This document shows positions 37,213 through 46,554 of a stretch of DNA of 64,000 bases, one piece after another. The notes beneath the pieces are model-generated. The model searched no databases. It had not been told where the DNA came from and saw only the letters and a program-made list of their open reading frames with translations. Source of the stretch: an uncultured SAR116 cluster alpha proteobacterium (lineage in GTDB: Bacteria > Pseudomonadota > Alphaproteobacteria > Puniceispirillales > Marisalimonadaceae); assembly GCA_902529515.1 (NCBI GenBank), contig CABZWX010000005.1, positions 1-64,000 on the forward strand, in the 5' to 3' direction. Each line of letters begins with the position of its first letter. The first letter of the stretch is position 1. The position numbers were made by a program, and so were the translations under genes.

Positions 37213-38994
37213 ATGTCAGATAAAAATTTTAATCCAAAATACAGAAGTCAACATTGGTTTGATAATCCAACTAACCCTGGCATGACTGCATTGTATTTAG
37301 AGAGATCAATGAATTTTGGGCTGACACCGGACGAATTAAGATCTGGCAAACCAATTATTGGAATAGCACAAACTGGATCGGATATATCTCCATGTAATAG
37401 GGTTCATCTTAAACTGGCAGAAAGAGTAAGAGAAGGAATTAGATCATCAGGTGGTATTGCTTTTGAGTTTCCTGTTCATCCCATTCAAGAAACATTAAAG
37501 AGACCTACCGCTGCTGTTGACAGAAATTTAGCATATTTAGGATTAGTTGAAATTCTTCATGGTTATCCTATTGATGGTGTTGTCCTAATGACCGGTTGTG
37601 ACAAAACAACTCCAGCTTGTTTAATGGCAGCTGCTACTGTAGATCTTCCAGCTATTGTACTAAACGGAGGTCCAATGCTGGATGGATGGCATAATGGAAA
37701 GCTTGCTGGTTCGGGAACAGCTGTTTGGGATAGTAGAGTTGAGTTAGCGGCTGGCAGAATAGATTATGAACAATTCATTGATATTGTTACTAGTTCAGCT
37801 CCTTCTGACGGTCATTGTAACACTATGGGAACTGCATCTACAATGAATTCATTAGCTGAAGCTCTTGGAATGAGCTTAACTGGAAATGCTAATATTCCTG
37901 CACCTTACAGAGAAAGAGGGCAAATGGCATATAAGACGGGTTTAAGAATTGTGGATATGGTTAAGGATGATTTAACTCCTTCCATGATTATGACTAGAGA
38001 GTCTTTTGAGAATGCAATCATTGTAAATTCTGCTATTGGTGGATCAACTAACGCTCAATGGCACATTACTGCAATAGCAAGGCATGTTGGTGTAGAATTA
38101 GAAACTGCTGCATGGCAAAATGTTGGTTATGATATTCCTTTGATGGCTAACATACAACCGGCAGGTGAGTACCTATGTGAGAGTTATCACAGAGCTGGTG
38201 GGACAGCTGCTATAATGTCAGATCTCTTTGAAAATTCAAAACTTCATGGAGATGTAATGACCGTCACAGGAAAAAAAATGTCTGAAAATTTAAAAGGAAT
38301 CAAGATTAAGGACGAAAAGGTCATTACCCCTTTTAAAAAACCTATGAAACAAAAAGCAGGCTTTATAGTACTTAAAGGAAATTTATTTGACTCTGCAATA
38401 ATGAAAACCTCAGTTATTTCAAAAGAATTCAAAGATAAATTTTTATCACGTCCGGGCAAAGAAGGTGTACTAGAAGGTAGAGTTATTGTTTTCGAAGGAT
38501 CCGAAGATTATCATGACAGGCTTAATGACAAAAGTTTAAATATGGATGAAAATTCTATATTAGTTATTAGAGGTGCAGGACCAGTTGGCTGGCCTGGATC
38601 AGCTGAAGTTGTTAATATGCAACCATCAGATGAGTTAATTAAGCAAGGGATAACAGAATTACCATGCATAGGTGATGGAAGACAATCAGGAACCTCAGGA
38701 AGTCCATCAATACTTAATGCTTCACCTGAGAGTGCGACTGGAGGCGGATTAGCTTGGTTGAGGACAGGTGACACTGTCGTTATTGATTTGAATAATTATA
38801 CAGCTAACATGCTTGTAAGTGATGAAGAGATTGAGCTCAGGAAAAAAGATGGTGTTCCGCCTTATCCTGAAAGTCAAACTCCTTGGCAAGAAATTCAAAG
38901 AAATTTAGTAAGTGAACTATCTGACGGAGCTGTACTAGAGAATGCTGTCAAATTTCAGAAGGTAAGAAAAAAATTACCAAGGGATAATCATTAA
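37213..38994 (+). CDS. Pentonate dehydratase of the IlvD/Edd family (L-arabinonate/D-xylonate dehydratase-like)
   Basis: 593 residues from the ATG at 37213, which follows GGGAGA; a longer reading from 37180 lacks a ribosome site. Cys61 (SPCN), Cys129 (GCDKTTPAC) and Cys202 (GHCNTMG) occupy the spacing of the [2Fe-2S] ligands of characterised pentonate dehydratases, and the N-terminal RSQHWFDNP is typical of them rather than of IlvD. It would convert a pentonate, or a related C5-C6 aldonate, to the 2-keto-3-deoxy acid. Divergent from the uxaA operon and followed after four bases by an LtnD-like gene. Confidence 0.9.
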   Translation: MSDKNFNPKYRSQHWFDNPTNPGMTALYLERSMNFGLTPDELRSGKPIIGIAQTGSDISPCNRVHLKLAERVREGIRSSGGIAFEFPVHPIQETLKRPTAAVDRNLAYLGLVEILHGYPIDGVVLMTGCDKTTPACLMAAATVDLPAIVLNGGPMLDGWHNGKLAGSGTAVWDSRVELAAGRIDYEQFIDIVTSSAPSDGHCNTMGTASTMNSLAEALGMSLTGNANIPAPYRERGQMAYKTGLRIVDMVKDDLTPSMIMTRESFENAIIVNSAIGGSTNAQWHITAIARHVGVELETAAWQNVGYDIPLMANIQPAGEYLCESYHRAGGTAAIMSDLFENSKLHGDVMTVTGKKMSENLKGIKIKDEKVITPFKKPMKQKAGFIVLKGNLFDSAIMKTSVISKEFKDKFLSRPGKEGVLEGRVIVFEGSEDYHDRLNDKSLNMDENSILVIRGAGPVGWPGSAEVVNMQPSDELIKQGITELPCIGDGRQSGTSGSPSILNASPESATGGGLAWLRTGDTVVIDLNNYTANMLVSDEEIELRKKDGVPPYPESQTPWQEIQRNLVSELSDGAVLENAVKFQKVRKKLPRDNH

Positions 38995-38998
38995 GATA

Positions 38999-39892
38999 AT
39001 GACAGAAAATAAAAATATTCTAGTAATTGGTCTAGGATCAATGGGTTATGGGATAGCAAAATCGCTGATGCGCACCGGATATAAAGTTTATGGTCAAGAT
39101 AAAAATCCTGACCAACAAAAAAAATTTTTTCAAGATGGAGGTTTTGAAGGTAAAGTTCCATACGACCAATTAGAAGCAGTTGTAATAGTTGTCTTAAATG
39201 AAAAGCAAACTAGTGAGATTATTTTTGGTGAGGAGGGGATTTCCAATAAATTAAAAAATAACACATTGATAATGGTATGCACTACTGTTTCTCCAGATTT
39301 TGCAAAAGAAATGGATAACAAGTGTACTAAAAAAGGACTTTTATATCTAGATGCACCTATCTCTGGTGGATCAAAAAAATCATTAGAAGGTAAATTATCT
39401 TATATGATTTCTGGAAGTCAAAAAGCTCTGGAAAAAGCCAAGCCACTTTTAGATTCAACCTCTGAAAAGGTTTTTAAATTTGGCCAATCTGTCGGAGCTG
39501 GGTCTGCAATGAAGGCAGTTAATCAAATGCTTGCAGGTATTCATATTTCAGCAATGGCAGAAGCAATAACATTTGGAATATCTCAAGGCATAGACCCTAA
39601 GAAATTTTTAGAGGTTATCTCTGAATGTGCTGGAACATCCTGGATGCTTGAGAATAGAGCTCCACATATTATAAATGATGATTATTCTCCAAAATCATCG
39701 ATAAATATATGGCCAAAAGATCTAGGGATTGTTCTGGATATAGCAAAAAAATCAAATTTTTCTGCACCTCTAACTGCAACAGCCATGCAACAATTTGTTG
39801 CAGCTGCTGGTTCTGGTTTGGGTCACGAAGATGATGCTGCTGTAGCTAAAATTTATGCTCGTAATGCAGGAATTGAATTAACTAAGTATTAA
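38999..39892 (+). CDS. ltnD: L-threonate dehydrogenase-like 3-hydroxyisobutyrate dehydrogenase family enzyme
   Basis: 297 residues. GLGSMGYGIA near 11 binds NAD; DAPISGG near 118, the catalytic-Lys segment GSAMKAVNQM near 175, and the C-terminal AGTSWMLENRAPHI with GLGHEDDAAVAKIY are features of LtnD, which oxidises L-threonate to 2-oxo-tetronate. It starts four bases after the pentonate dehydratase stop and has no ribosome site of its own, suggesting coupling. With DenD, OtnI and OtnC homologues in the window it makes a distributed tetronate pathway. Glycerate-type substrates remain possible. Confidence 0.85.
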   Translation: MTENKNILVIGLGSMGYGIAKSLMRTGYKVYGQDKNPDQQKKFFQDGGFEGKVPYDQLEAVVIVVLNEKQTSEIIFGEEGISNKLKNNTLIMVCTTVSPDFAKEMDNKCTKKGLLYLDAPISGGSKKSLEGKLSYMISGSQKALEKAKPLLDSTSEKVFKFGQSVGAGSAMKAVNQMLAGIHISAMAEAITFGISQGIDPKKFLEVISECAGTSWMLENRAPHIINDDYSPKSSINIWPKDLGIVLDIAKKSNFSAPLTATAMQQFVAAAGSGLGHEDDAAVAKIYARNAGIELTKY

Positions 39893-39900
39893 ATATCCCC

Positions 39901-40836
39901 CTAATTTACTTCTGAAATTAGAGATTTTCCTTCGAAGTAATTTATTATGTTATCAAATACAAGCTGACCCATTGCATTTCTTGTCTCAACTGTACCAGAC
40001 GCAATATGAGGTAACAAAACTGTATTTTGCAGTTTCATTAATTTTTTAGGGATGTTTGGTTCATTTGTATAAACATCTAATCCGGCAGCCAATATCAAAT
40101 TATTTTCTAGACAATATATTAATTCATCTTGATCGATAACCGAACCCCTAGCTACATTGATAAGTACGCCATTTTCTCCAAGATTATTTAGAACATCTTT
40201 ATTAATTAACTTTTCTGTTTCTTTTCCACCAGGTGTAATTATACAAAGTGTATCAACTTCCTTTGCTAATTCTTTCAAATCGCTGTAAAATCTATACTTA
40301 ACATCTTTTTTATTTCTTGAATGATACGAAATTTCACAATTAAACGCTTCTGCCCTTTTAGCTATCGCTTTACCAATTCTTCCCATTCCAACTATTCCTA
40401 GCTTGGTTCCTGTAAACTTTTTAGTTAATGGAAAATCACCCTCAATCCATTTGTTTTTTCTTGCAAAACTGTCAGCTTCAACGATTTTTTTGTAAACACA
40501 TAGCATTAATGCGATAGCTGTATCAGCTACTTCATCATTAAGAACTTCTGGTGTATTGGTGACTTTAATTGCTAAACTTTTAGCAAAATTAACATCAATA
40601 GCATCATACCCTACACCATAACACGCTATAATTTTTAGATTAGGCATACTTTTCATTAAATCAGGGGTAATTTTATAACCTCCCATGACTGCTATTGCAT
40701 CAATATCTTCTCTAACTTCAAATAAATAATTATCTTCATCTTTTTGTTTCCATAACTTATGTGTGTTAAAGTTTTGATCAGCAAGCGAAACAAAATATTC
40801 TGGCATTTCGGTCATTATTAGTAAGTTTTTTTTCAT
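39901..40836 (-). CDS. D-isomer-specific 2-hydroxyacid dehydrogenase (hydroxypyruvate/glyoxylate reductase-like)
   Basis: 311 residues. NAD-binding VGMGRIGKAIAKRAEAF near residue 150; the catalytic Arg in VARGSVIDQDEL, the Glu in the VYTNEPNIP region and His in LLPHIASGT are in place. Such enzymes reduce glyoxylate or hydroxypyruvate, or oxidise D-2-hydroxyacids. Glycolate/glyoxylate recycling would suit the GlcD-like pair encoded at 41.9-44.8 kb. AAGGGAT precedes the ATG. It is 13 bases downstream of the kdgK-like gene, so likely cotranscribed. Confidence 0.88.
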   Translation of the reverse strand: MKKNLLIMTEMPEYFVSLADQNFNTHKLWKQKDEDNYLFEVREDIDAIAVMGGYKITPDLMKSMPNLKIIACYGVGYDAIDVNFAKSLAIKVTNTPEVLNDEVADTAIALMLCVYKKIVEADSFARKNKWIEGDFPLTKKFTGTKLGIVGMGRIGKAIAKRAEAFNCEISYHSRNKKDVKYRFYSDLKELAKEVDTLCIITPGGKETEKLINKDVLNNLGENGVLINVARGSVIDQDELIYCLENNLILAAGLDVYTNEPNIPKKLMKLQNTVLLPHIASGTVETRNAMGQLVFDNIINYFEGKSLISEVN

Positions 40837-40849
40837 TCAAAATATCCCT

Positions 40850-41785
40850 TTATATACTTAATTTAGGCATCTGATTTTTTTTGATAATCGCCCCTTTATG
40901 TTTGATGACTTCTCTTGTGACAGCATGAGATTTTAATATAATTTCTTCAATACTAGTATTTTTACCATTGTTCATCAATGCCAAGAATGAGCCGTTGAAA
41001 GCATCTCCTGCAGCAGTTGTATCTACAACCTCACCATGCGGAACAGTAATGGTTTTTATATCTTGATCAAGGTTTTTAAATATGATTGAATTTTTATATC
41101 TCAATAAAATCAGATTTTTTTCATTATTCAATAGATTAAAGATTTCATTTGGTTTTTTAATCTTAAATAGATCTTTAATATCATCATAAGAGACAAAATT
41201 AATATTTACATAATTATTAATTTCTATAAATAGTGATTGCGATCTATTTTTGTCATAATGTAGTTGATGTCTAAAATTAAAATCAAAAGCACAAACATCA
41301 GCTGTAGCTCCAACCTTAATTAGTTGTTGTTTTTGATTTTCATCAAGTATGCCAGCAGAAATACCGGAGTAATAAAAAATATCTGAATTACTGATATTAT
41401 CTAAGAGATGCTTTCCTTTTAATCCTAAAAAGATATTTTTAGATGGTGATTGATCTCTCCAATAGGAAAAGCTTCGTTCTCCTTTTTCATTGATTTCAAT
41501 AGAATATAATCCTGGCGGATTTTTTCCGTCTGTCCTAATAAGATCACAATTTAGTTTTTCAATTTTGAATCTCTCCATCATTTTCTTTGAAAAACTATCT
41601 TTTGAAAGAGCGGTGCAGTAAAAAGTATTGGTTTCCTTATTTGTTAATCGTGAAAAATAAACTGCAGAATTATAAGTGTCACCTCCAAAATTAATCTCCA
41701 TCATTGAATTTGAATTTCCTAAAGAGGATATATCACCGTTTAGCTCAATCATACATTCCCCTAAAAAGATAGCTTTTTTCTGCAT
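40850..41785 (-). CDS. kdgK: PfkB-family sugar kinase, probable 2-dehydro-3-deoxygluconokinase
   Basis: 311-residue ribokinase-fold enzyme. N-terminal GECMIELNGD and GGDTYNSAVYFSRL are typical of KDG kinases; the ATP/anion-hole motif is DTTAAGDAFNGSF near 250-262 with catalytic Asp about 261. It would phosphorylate 2-keto-3-deoxygluconate from the UxaA-type reaction to KDPG, the substrate of the aldolase at 32544. No GGAGG-like site is seen before the ATG. Divergent from the GlcD-like pair across a 124-base spacer containing an AT-only inverted repeat (41826-41845). Confidence 0.87.
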   Translation of the reverse strand: MQKKAIFLGECMIELNGDISSLGNSNSMMEINFGGDTYNSAVYFSRLTNKETNTFYCTALSKDSFSKKMMERFKIEKLNCDLIRTDGKNPPGLYSIEINEKGERSFSYWRDQSPSKNIFLGLKGKHLLDNISNSDIFYYSGISAGILDENQKQQLIKVGATADVCAFDFNFRHQLHYDKNRSQSLFIEINNYVNINFVSYDDIKDLFKIKKPNEIFNLLNNEKNLILLRYKNSIIFKNLDQDIKTITVPHGEVVDTTAAGDAFNGSFLALMNNGKNTSIEEIILKSHAVTREVIKHKGAIIKKNQMPKLSI

Positions 41786-41909
41786 TTCACAAGTATCCTT
41801 AAGATATAAATTTTATGGTTACTATAATTATTAAATGTAATAATTTACTCAATCTTTATTTTAAAATATATTTATTGTAGAGTAACTTAGGAAAATATGA
41901 GGTTTATTG

Positions 41910-43322
41910 GTGACAATCTTAGATATAAACAACAACTCATTTTATAATAAATTTGATTATAATATTGAAAGAGCTATAGAGGCATTGAAAAAAGAATTTG
42001 GTCAACAATTTTCAATATCTAAATCAGTTCGTGAACAACATACTAGCACAACTACAATTCATACACCCGAACTACCTGATGGTGTTGTTTTTGCATATAG
42101 TAAAGAAGATGTTCAAAAAACTGTAAAAATTTGTCACGAACATGGTTGCCCAATTATCCCCTTTGGTGCAGGTTCTTCTCTGGAGGGGCACCTAAATGCC
42201 AATTTTGGTGGGATCTCAATAGATATGAACAATCTCAATAATATTATAGAAGTTCATCCTGAAGATTCTACTGTTGTAGTGCAACCTGGTGTAACAAGAG
42301 AACAACTTAATACATATCTTAGAGATACAGGTTTATTTTTTCCTATTGATCCTGGCGCGAATGCTTCAATTGGTGGAATGACGTCTACTAGAGCCTCTGG
42401 AACAAATGCAGTTCGTTATGGTACAATGAAAGACAATGTTTTATCTCTTGAAGTTGTTATGCCAAATGGTGAGATAATAAAAACCGCCAGTAGAGCAAGA
42501 AAAAGTTCAGCTGGATATGACTTAACAAGATTAATTGTTGGTTCTGAAGGAACTTTGGGTGTAATTACTGAAATTACTCTTAAACTCTATGGTATACCTG
42601 AGGAAATTGGAGCTGGTAGGTGCACGTTCCCTTCTGTTAAAGATGCAACTGATGCAGTTATCATGACGATACAAGCTGGTATACCAGTAGCTAGAATTGA
42701 ACTTTTAGACATTGCACAAGTTAAAGCAGTTAATAATTATTCTAAATTGAGTTTACCAGAATCACCCTTGTTGCTTTTAGAGTTTCATGGAAGCAAATCT
42801 TCTGTTAAAGAGCAGACAGAATTATTTAACGAGATTTCTAAAGATTTTGGAGGTAATAATTTTGAGTGGAACGCTAATATTGAAGAAAGAAATAAATTAT
42901 GGAAAGCTAGGCATGATGTTTATTATGCTGTAAAAGCATGTAGACCAGAGGCAGATTACATCGCAACAGACGTGTGTGTACCTATCTCAAGACTCTCGGA
43001 ATGCATTACAGAAACCATTGAAGATATGGAGCAAAATAAATTATTTGGTCCTATTGTTGGTCATGTTGGAGACGGCAATTTTCATGTTCAACTTATGATT
43101 GATCCCAAAGACCAGAATGAAATTGATGTTGCGAATGGTTTCTTAGAAAGATTAGCTCATAGAGCAATTAGTATGGATGGTACATGTACTGGTGAACATG
43201 GTGTAGGGCAGGGTAAAAAACAGTATCTACTTGAGGAGTTAGGTTCTGCGGTAAATTTTATGAAATTGATTAAGGAAGAATTAGACCCCAAAGGTATTAT
43301 GAATCCTGGAAAAATTTTGTAG
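41910..43322 (+). CDS. FAD-linked 2-hydroxyacid oxidase (GlcD/D-lactate dehydrogenase-like), copy 1
   Basis: About 470-residue flavoprotein. The FAD (PCMH) domain covers about 55-235 with IPFGAGSSLEGHL, VVVQPGVTREQLN, DPGANASIGGM and the RYGTMKDNVL segment; the C-terminal cap has HVGDGNFHV and DGTCTGEHGVGQGK. It oxidises D-lactate, glycolate or a related 2-hydroxyacid with a cytochrome or quinone acceptor. The start is taken as GTG at 41910 with GAGG seven bases upstream; an ATG at 41897 is out of frame. Followed at once by a close paralogue. Confidence 0.88.
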   Translation: MTILDINNNSFYNKFDYNIERAIEALKKEFGQQFSISKSVREQHTSTTTIHTPELPDGVVFAYSKEDVQKTVKICHEHGCPIIPFGAGSSLEGHLNANFGGISIDMNNLNNIIEVHPEDSTVVVQPGVTREQLNTYLRDTGLFFPIDPGANASIGGMTSTRASGTNAVRYGTMKDNVLSLEVVMPNGEIIKTASRARKSSAGYDLTRLIVGSEGTLGVITEITLKLYGIPEEIGAGRCTFPSVKDATDAVIMTIQAGIPVARIELLDIAQVKAVNNYSKLSLPESPLLLLEFHGSKSSVKEQTELFNEISKDFGGNNFEWNANIEERNKLWKARHDVYYAVKACRPEADYIATDVCVPISRLSECITETIEDMEQNKLFGPIVGHVGDGNFHVQLMIDPKDQNEIDVANGFLERLAHRAISMDGTCTGEHGVGQGKKQYLLEELGSAVNFMKLIKEELDPKGIMNPGKIL

Positions 43323-43354
43323 AAATAAAATCGAATATTTTAGAGGCATTAAAT

Positions 43355-44767
43355 ATGGATGGTAATACTTCACTTTGGTCTTCAGATAATTATGATCCTG
43401 TAAGTATCAAGTTATGTGTAAAAAAGTTAAAAGAAGAATTTGGACAGCAATTTTCAGATAGCCAGAGTATTTTAGAACAACACACTCATACTATGACAAT
43501 ACACGAATCTGAATTACCCAATGGCGTTGTATTTGTTGAAACAAAACAGGATGTTCAAAAAGCTGTAAATATTTGTAAAGAATATAAGTGCCCAATTATA
43601 CCATTTGGAGTCGGTTCTTCCTTCGAAGGGCATCTCAATGCACCTTTCGGAGGAATTTCTATTGATATGAATAATATGAACAAAATATTGAAGGTATATC
43701 AAGATGACCTTCTAGTTGTTGTTCAACCAGGTGTAACTAGAGAGCAGCTTAATACATACCTGAGAGACACAGGTTTATTTTTTCCAATTGATCCAGGGGC
43801 AAATGCTTCAATAGGTGGAATGACTGCTACACGAGCCTCAGGAACAAATGCGGTTCGTTATGGTACTATGAAAGACAATGTTATAGCCTTGGAAGTTGTT
43901 ACTCCAGACGGTCAGATAATTAAAACAGCAAATAAGGCAAGGAAAAGTTCTGCTGGATATGACTTAACAAGGCTAATGGTTGGTTCTGAAGGGACTTTGA
44001 GTATAACAACAGAAATTACTCTCAAACTCTATGGTATCCCAGAAGTTATAGCTGGTGGAAGAGTAAGTTTCCCAACAGTAAAAAATGCAACTGATGCGGT
44101 TATTATGACTATTCAAGCTGGTATCCCGGTTGCTAGAATAGAATTTATGGATACAGCACAGGTAAAGGCTGTTAATAATTATTCCAAAACAAATCTTCCT
44201 GAAGCTCCATTGTTATTGGTAGAATTTCATGGAAGTCAATCATCTGTTGATGAACAGTCGGAGTTATTTGGAGAGATATCATCTGATTTTGGAGGTAAAG
44301 ATTTTGAATGGACTTCTAACAATGAGGACAGAAATAAATTATGGAAAGCAAGGCATGATGCGTATTGGTCATGTAGAGCTGTAAGGCCGGAGGCAGAACT
44401 TTATTCTACGGATGTCTGCGTGCCTATTTCAAAATTATCGGATTGCATCACAGAAACTATTGAGGATATGGAACAAAATGAATTAATAGGTCCAATAGTA
44501 AGTCACGCAGGAGATGGAAATTTCCACGTTGCACTCTTAATTGATAAAAACAACAAAACTGAGTTAGATAAGTTAGATGAATTTTTAGTAAGAATATCTG
44601 AGAGAGCTATAAGAATGGATGGCACATGCACAGGTGAACATGGAGTTGGCCAAGGTAAAAGAAAATATATGCTCAAAGAGTTAGGTAATGCTGTTAATGT
44701 TATGAAAAGTGTAAAAGAAGCTTTTGATCCTCATAAAATAATGAACCCTGGAAAACTTTTCCTATAA
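43355..44767 (+). CDS. FAD-linked 2-hydroxyacid oxidase (GlcD/D-lactate dehydrogenase-like), copy 2
   Basis: 470-residue tandem paralogue of the preceding gene, colinear without gaps over most of its length. The FAD-domain core (about 127-175) is almost identical. Differences cluster in the substrate cap: copy 1 has HDVYYAVKACRPEADYIATD where this has HDAYWSCRAVRPEAELYSTD, and HVGDGNFHVQLM becomes HAGDGNFHVALL. This suggests duplication followed by a change of substrate or partner. AGAGG lies upstream of the ATG; spacing from copy 1 is 32 bases. Synonymous sites have diverged, so the duplication is not recent. Confidence 0.88.
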   Translation: MDGNTSLWSSDNYDPVSIKLCVKKLKEEFGQQFSDSQSILEQHTHTMTIHESELPNGVVFVETKQDVQKAVNICKEYKCPIIPFGVGSSFEGHLNAPFGGISIDMNNMNKILKVYQDDLLVVVQPGVTREQLNTYLRDTGLFFPIDPGANASIGGMTATRASGTNAVRYGTMKDNVIALEVVTPDGQIIKTANKARKSSAGYDLTRLMVGSEGTLSITTEITLKLYGIPEVIAGGRVSFPTVKNATDAVIMTIQAGIPVARIEFMDTAQVKAVNNYSKTNLPEAPLLLVEFHGSQSSVDEQSELFGEISSDFGGKDFEWTSNNEDRNKLWKARHDAYWSCRAVRPEAELYSTDVCVPISKLSDCITETIEDMEQNELIGPIVSHAGDGNFHVALLIDKNNKTELDKLDEFLVRISERAIRMDGTCTGEHGVGQGKRKYMLKELGNAVNVMKSVKEAFDPHKIMNPGKLFL

Positions 44768-44850
44768 TATTGCATTAACATCATTCATAGTATGGTTAAC
44801 AGTTTATTTTTCATTAAGTTCAAGGTGTAGAGAATCTTCTACAAGTTCAG

Positions 44851-45447
44851 ATGATTACATACATAATTATTAGTTTTTTAATGATGGTTACTCCTGGCCC
44901 AGGCGTATTATCATTAGCTGGTATTGGTGCAGGCTTTGGTTGGAAAGTTGGTATGATGTATCTCATTGGTTTATTTTTTGGAACTAATGGAGTTGCACTA
45001 TTAGTAGTTTTAGGCTTCAAAAAATTTTTATTTGAGATTGAAGGAGTTGAAATAACTTTCTTGCTTCTTTCTTTATCTTATTTATCTTTTCTATCTTGGC
45101 GAATAGCTACGTCTGACAACAAAACTGGATTTAAGCAGAGTTTGAAAGCACCTAGATTATATGAAGGTATTTTTTTACAATTTGTAAATCCTAAAGCCTA
45201 TGTTGTACAGGGTCATTTATTTGTAGTTTTATCTCTTGGCATGAAATCATATAACACTGAAATTATAGTAAAATTAATTATTGTAAATTCTATTTGGATA
45301 CCAATACATTTATTATGGCTTTGGTTAGGAATAAGTATAAAGAAATGGTCACTAGCTGTTAATAAACAAATTTGGGTAAATAGAGGAATGGGCTTGGCCT
45401 TGTTTGCAGTTGTTATTCTTTCTGCGATTATGGAATTAAATTTATAA
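44851..45447 (+). CDS. LysE/RhtB-family exporter
   Basis: 198-residue membrane protein with about six hydrophobic helices. The conserved N-terminal MITYIIISFLMMVTPGPGVLSLAG is the family signature (TPGP), and the middle FLQFVNPKAYV block (NPKA) is also diagnostic. Members export basic or hydrophobic amino acids and homoserine lactones. A small inverted repeat (TGTAGA/TCTACA, 44826-44843) lies just upstream of the ATG and may weaken initiation. It may be cotranscribed with the GlcD-like pair, 83 bases upstream. Substrate unknown. Confidence 0.88.
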   Translation: MITYIIISFLMMVTPGPGVLSLAGIGAGFGWKVGMMYLIGLFFGTNGVALLVVLGFKKFLFEIEGVEITFLLLSLSYLSFLSWRIATSDNKTGFKQSLKAPRLYEGIFLQFVNPKAYVVQGHLFVVLSLGMKSYNTEIIVKLIIVNSIWIPIHLLWLWLGISIKKWSLAVNKQIWVNRGMGLALFAVVILSAIMELNL

Positions 45448-45685
45448 ATATAATCGATTAAATATTAAGCATTGCATAATTTGATTGCTTTTTGTGCTCA
45501 AACTTTTAGCAATAACAGTCGTAGTTACTAATGCAATTACTGTTTTGGATGACTTTTATTGTGATTCGACTTAAGTTATTTATAAATTAGACTCCCCCGT
45601 TTAATTACACTAATAAACTAATACATTCCTCCCTAGTGATTAGTTTTTTATTAGGTGCAGAGGATCTCCTTAAAATCCTCACCAT
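45448..45685. other. Structured intergenic region between LysE and SDR genes
   Basis: 238 bases without a gene, holding several inverted repeats. AAACTAAT/ATTAGTTT (45615-45622, 45639-45646) extends with bulges to CACTAATAAACTAAT against a matching arm ending at 45657. GAGGAT/ATCCTC (45660-45665, 45675-45680) with outer GGT/ACC makes a second stem directly after the SDR stop, on its 3' side. AACAGT/ACTGTT forms a third, weaker pair upstream. These may be terminators for the two convergent genes, or a small structured RNA. No tRNA fold could be made. Confidence 0.4.
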
Positions 45686-46420
45686 TTAATATGTAGCTCT
45701 CCCTCCTGATATGTCATAAACACCAGCTGTAGTAAAACTATTCTCCCTACTTGCTAAGAAAGCAATTAAAGAAGCAACTTCATCAACGGTTACGAATCTT
45801 TTTCTTGGTATTTTAGAAAGCATATAATCAATAAATTCTTGTGATACTTGATCAAGTATTCTTGTTTTTGCCGTTGCAGGAGTAATACAATTAACTGCAA
45901 TATCTTGATCAGCCGTTTCTTTTCCAAGAGATTTAGTTAATCCAATAACAGCAGCCTTTGATGCTGAGTAAGCAGGAGCATTAGGGTTGCCTTCTTTTCC
46001 GGCAATAGATGCTATATTAATAATCCTACCATAACCATTTTGTCTCATTGTTTTAACAACATATTTGTTGCAATAAAATACACCATTAACATTTACGTTG
46101 AAAACTTTTGACCATTCTTCAACTGGATAATCCCATGTTGAAAAGGTCGGACCTGCTATACCTGCACTACAAACTAAAATGTCAATTTTTTTTAACTGAT
46201 TAATTGTTTCAGCCGTAGCTTCTTCTACAACTTTATTATCAGTTTGATCAACTTCTAAAAAATGGCAATTAAGTTCTTTTGCAGCGTCCATACCCAACTT
46301 TTTATCAATATCCCAAATCATAACTTCACAGCCATCACTAATAAATCTTTTTGCAGTTGCTAGTCCAATCCCTTGAGCTCCACCAGTAATAACTGCAGTT
46401 TGTCCATTAAAATTAGCCAT
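45686..46420 (-). CDS. Classical SDR oxidoreductase
   Basis: About 244 residues with every catalytic element: TGGAQGIG near residue 10-18, CSAGIAG, Ser in NIASIAGKEGN and YSASK. Closest in style to bacterial sugar or polyol dehydrogenases (NAPAYSASKAAVIGLTKSLGKE). The ATG at 46420 follows GGGGG five bases upstream; an upstream GTG in the same run is rejected. It is divergent from the DUF2938 gene across a spacer containing a 17-bp palindrome. Oxidation of a sugar or aldonate is inferred from the surroundings. Confidence 0.88.
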   Translation of the reverse strand: MANFNGQTAVITGGAQGIGLATAKRFISDGCEVMIWDIDKKLGMDAAKELNCHFLEVDQTDNKVVEEATAETINQLKKIDILVCSAGIAGPTFSTWDYPVEEWSKVFNVNVNGVFYCNKYVVKTMRQNGYGRIINIASIAGKEGNPNAPAYSASKAAVIGLTKSLGKETADQDIAVNCITPATAKTRILDQVSQEFIDYMLSKIPRKRFVTVDEVASLIAFLASRENSFTTAGVYDISGGRATY

Positions 46421-46485
46421 AAACACCCCCTGTATTTGATTTGGTTGAATTATAAGAATATATTAACAATAGATATATTTCATAT

Positions 46486-46502
46486 AAACACTTATAGTGT
46501 TT
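46486..46502. promoter_or_regulatory. 17-bp palindrome, candidate operator
   Basis: AAACACT-TAT-AGTGTTT: seven-base arms, exact, three-base spacer, with the flanking ATAT/TATAT extending the symmetry imperfectly. It lies midway in the 134-base spacer between divergent genes (SDR and DUF2938-OtnC-OtnI). It contains G/C positions in both arms, which makes chance less likely than for the other AT-only repeats in this window. Confidence 0.5.
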
Positions 46503-46554
46503 TATATCGTTCAACTATCCATTGCTAGAAAAATTTTAAAATATAGGAAGTTTG

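Noticed and set aside
41826..41845. AATTATT/AATAATT inverted repeat upstream of the GlcD pair
   Set aside because: Arms are pure A+T; such repeats are expected by chance in this base composition, so it is not listed as a feature.
41897..41950. ATG at 41897 before the GlcD-like gene, a possible leader peptide
   Set aside because: Reads about 16 codons to a stop in another frame; sequence gives no sign of attenuation or conservation that I can assess.
45648..45690. tRNA-like look of the GAGGAT...CTTAAAA...CCTC segment
   Set aside because: The CTTAAAA resembles a Leu anticodon loop, but its 5-bp stem does not pair and no acceptor or T-arm can be formed.
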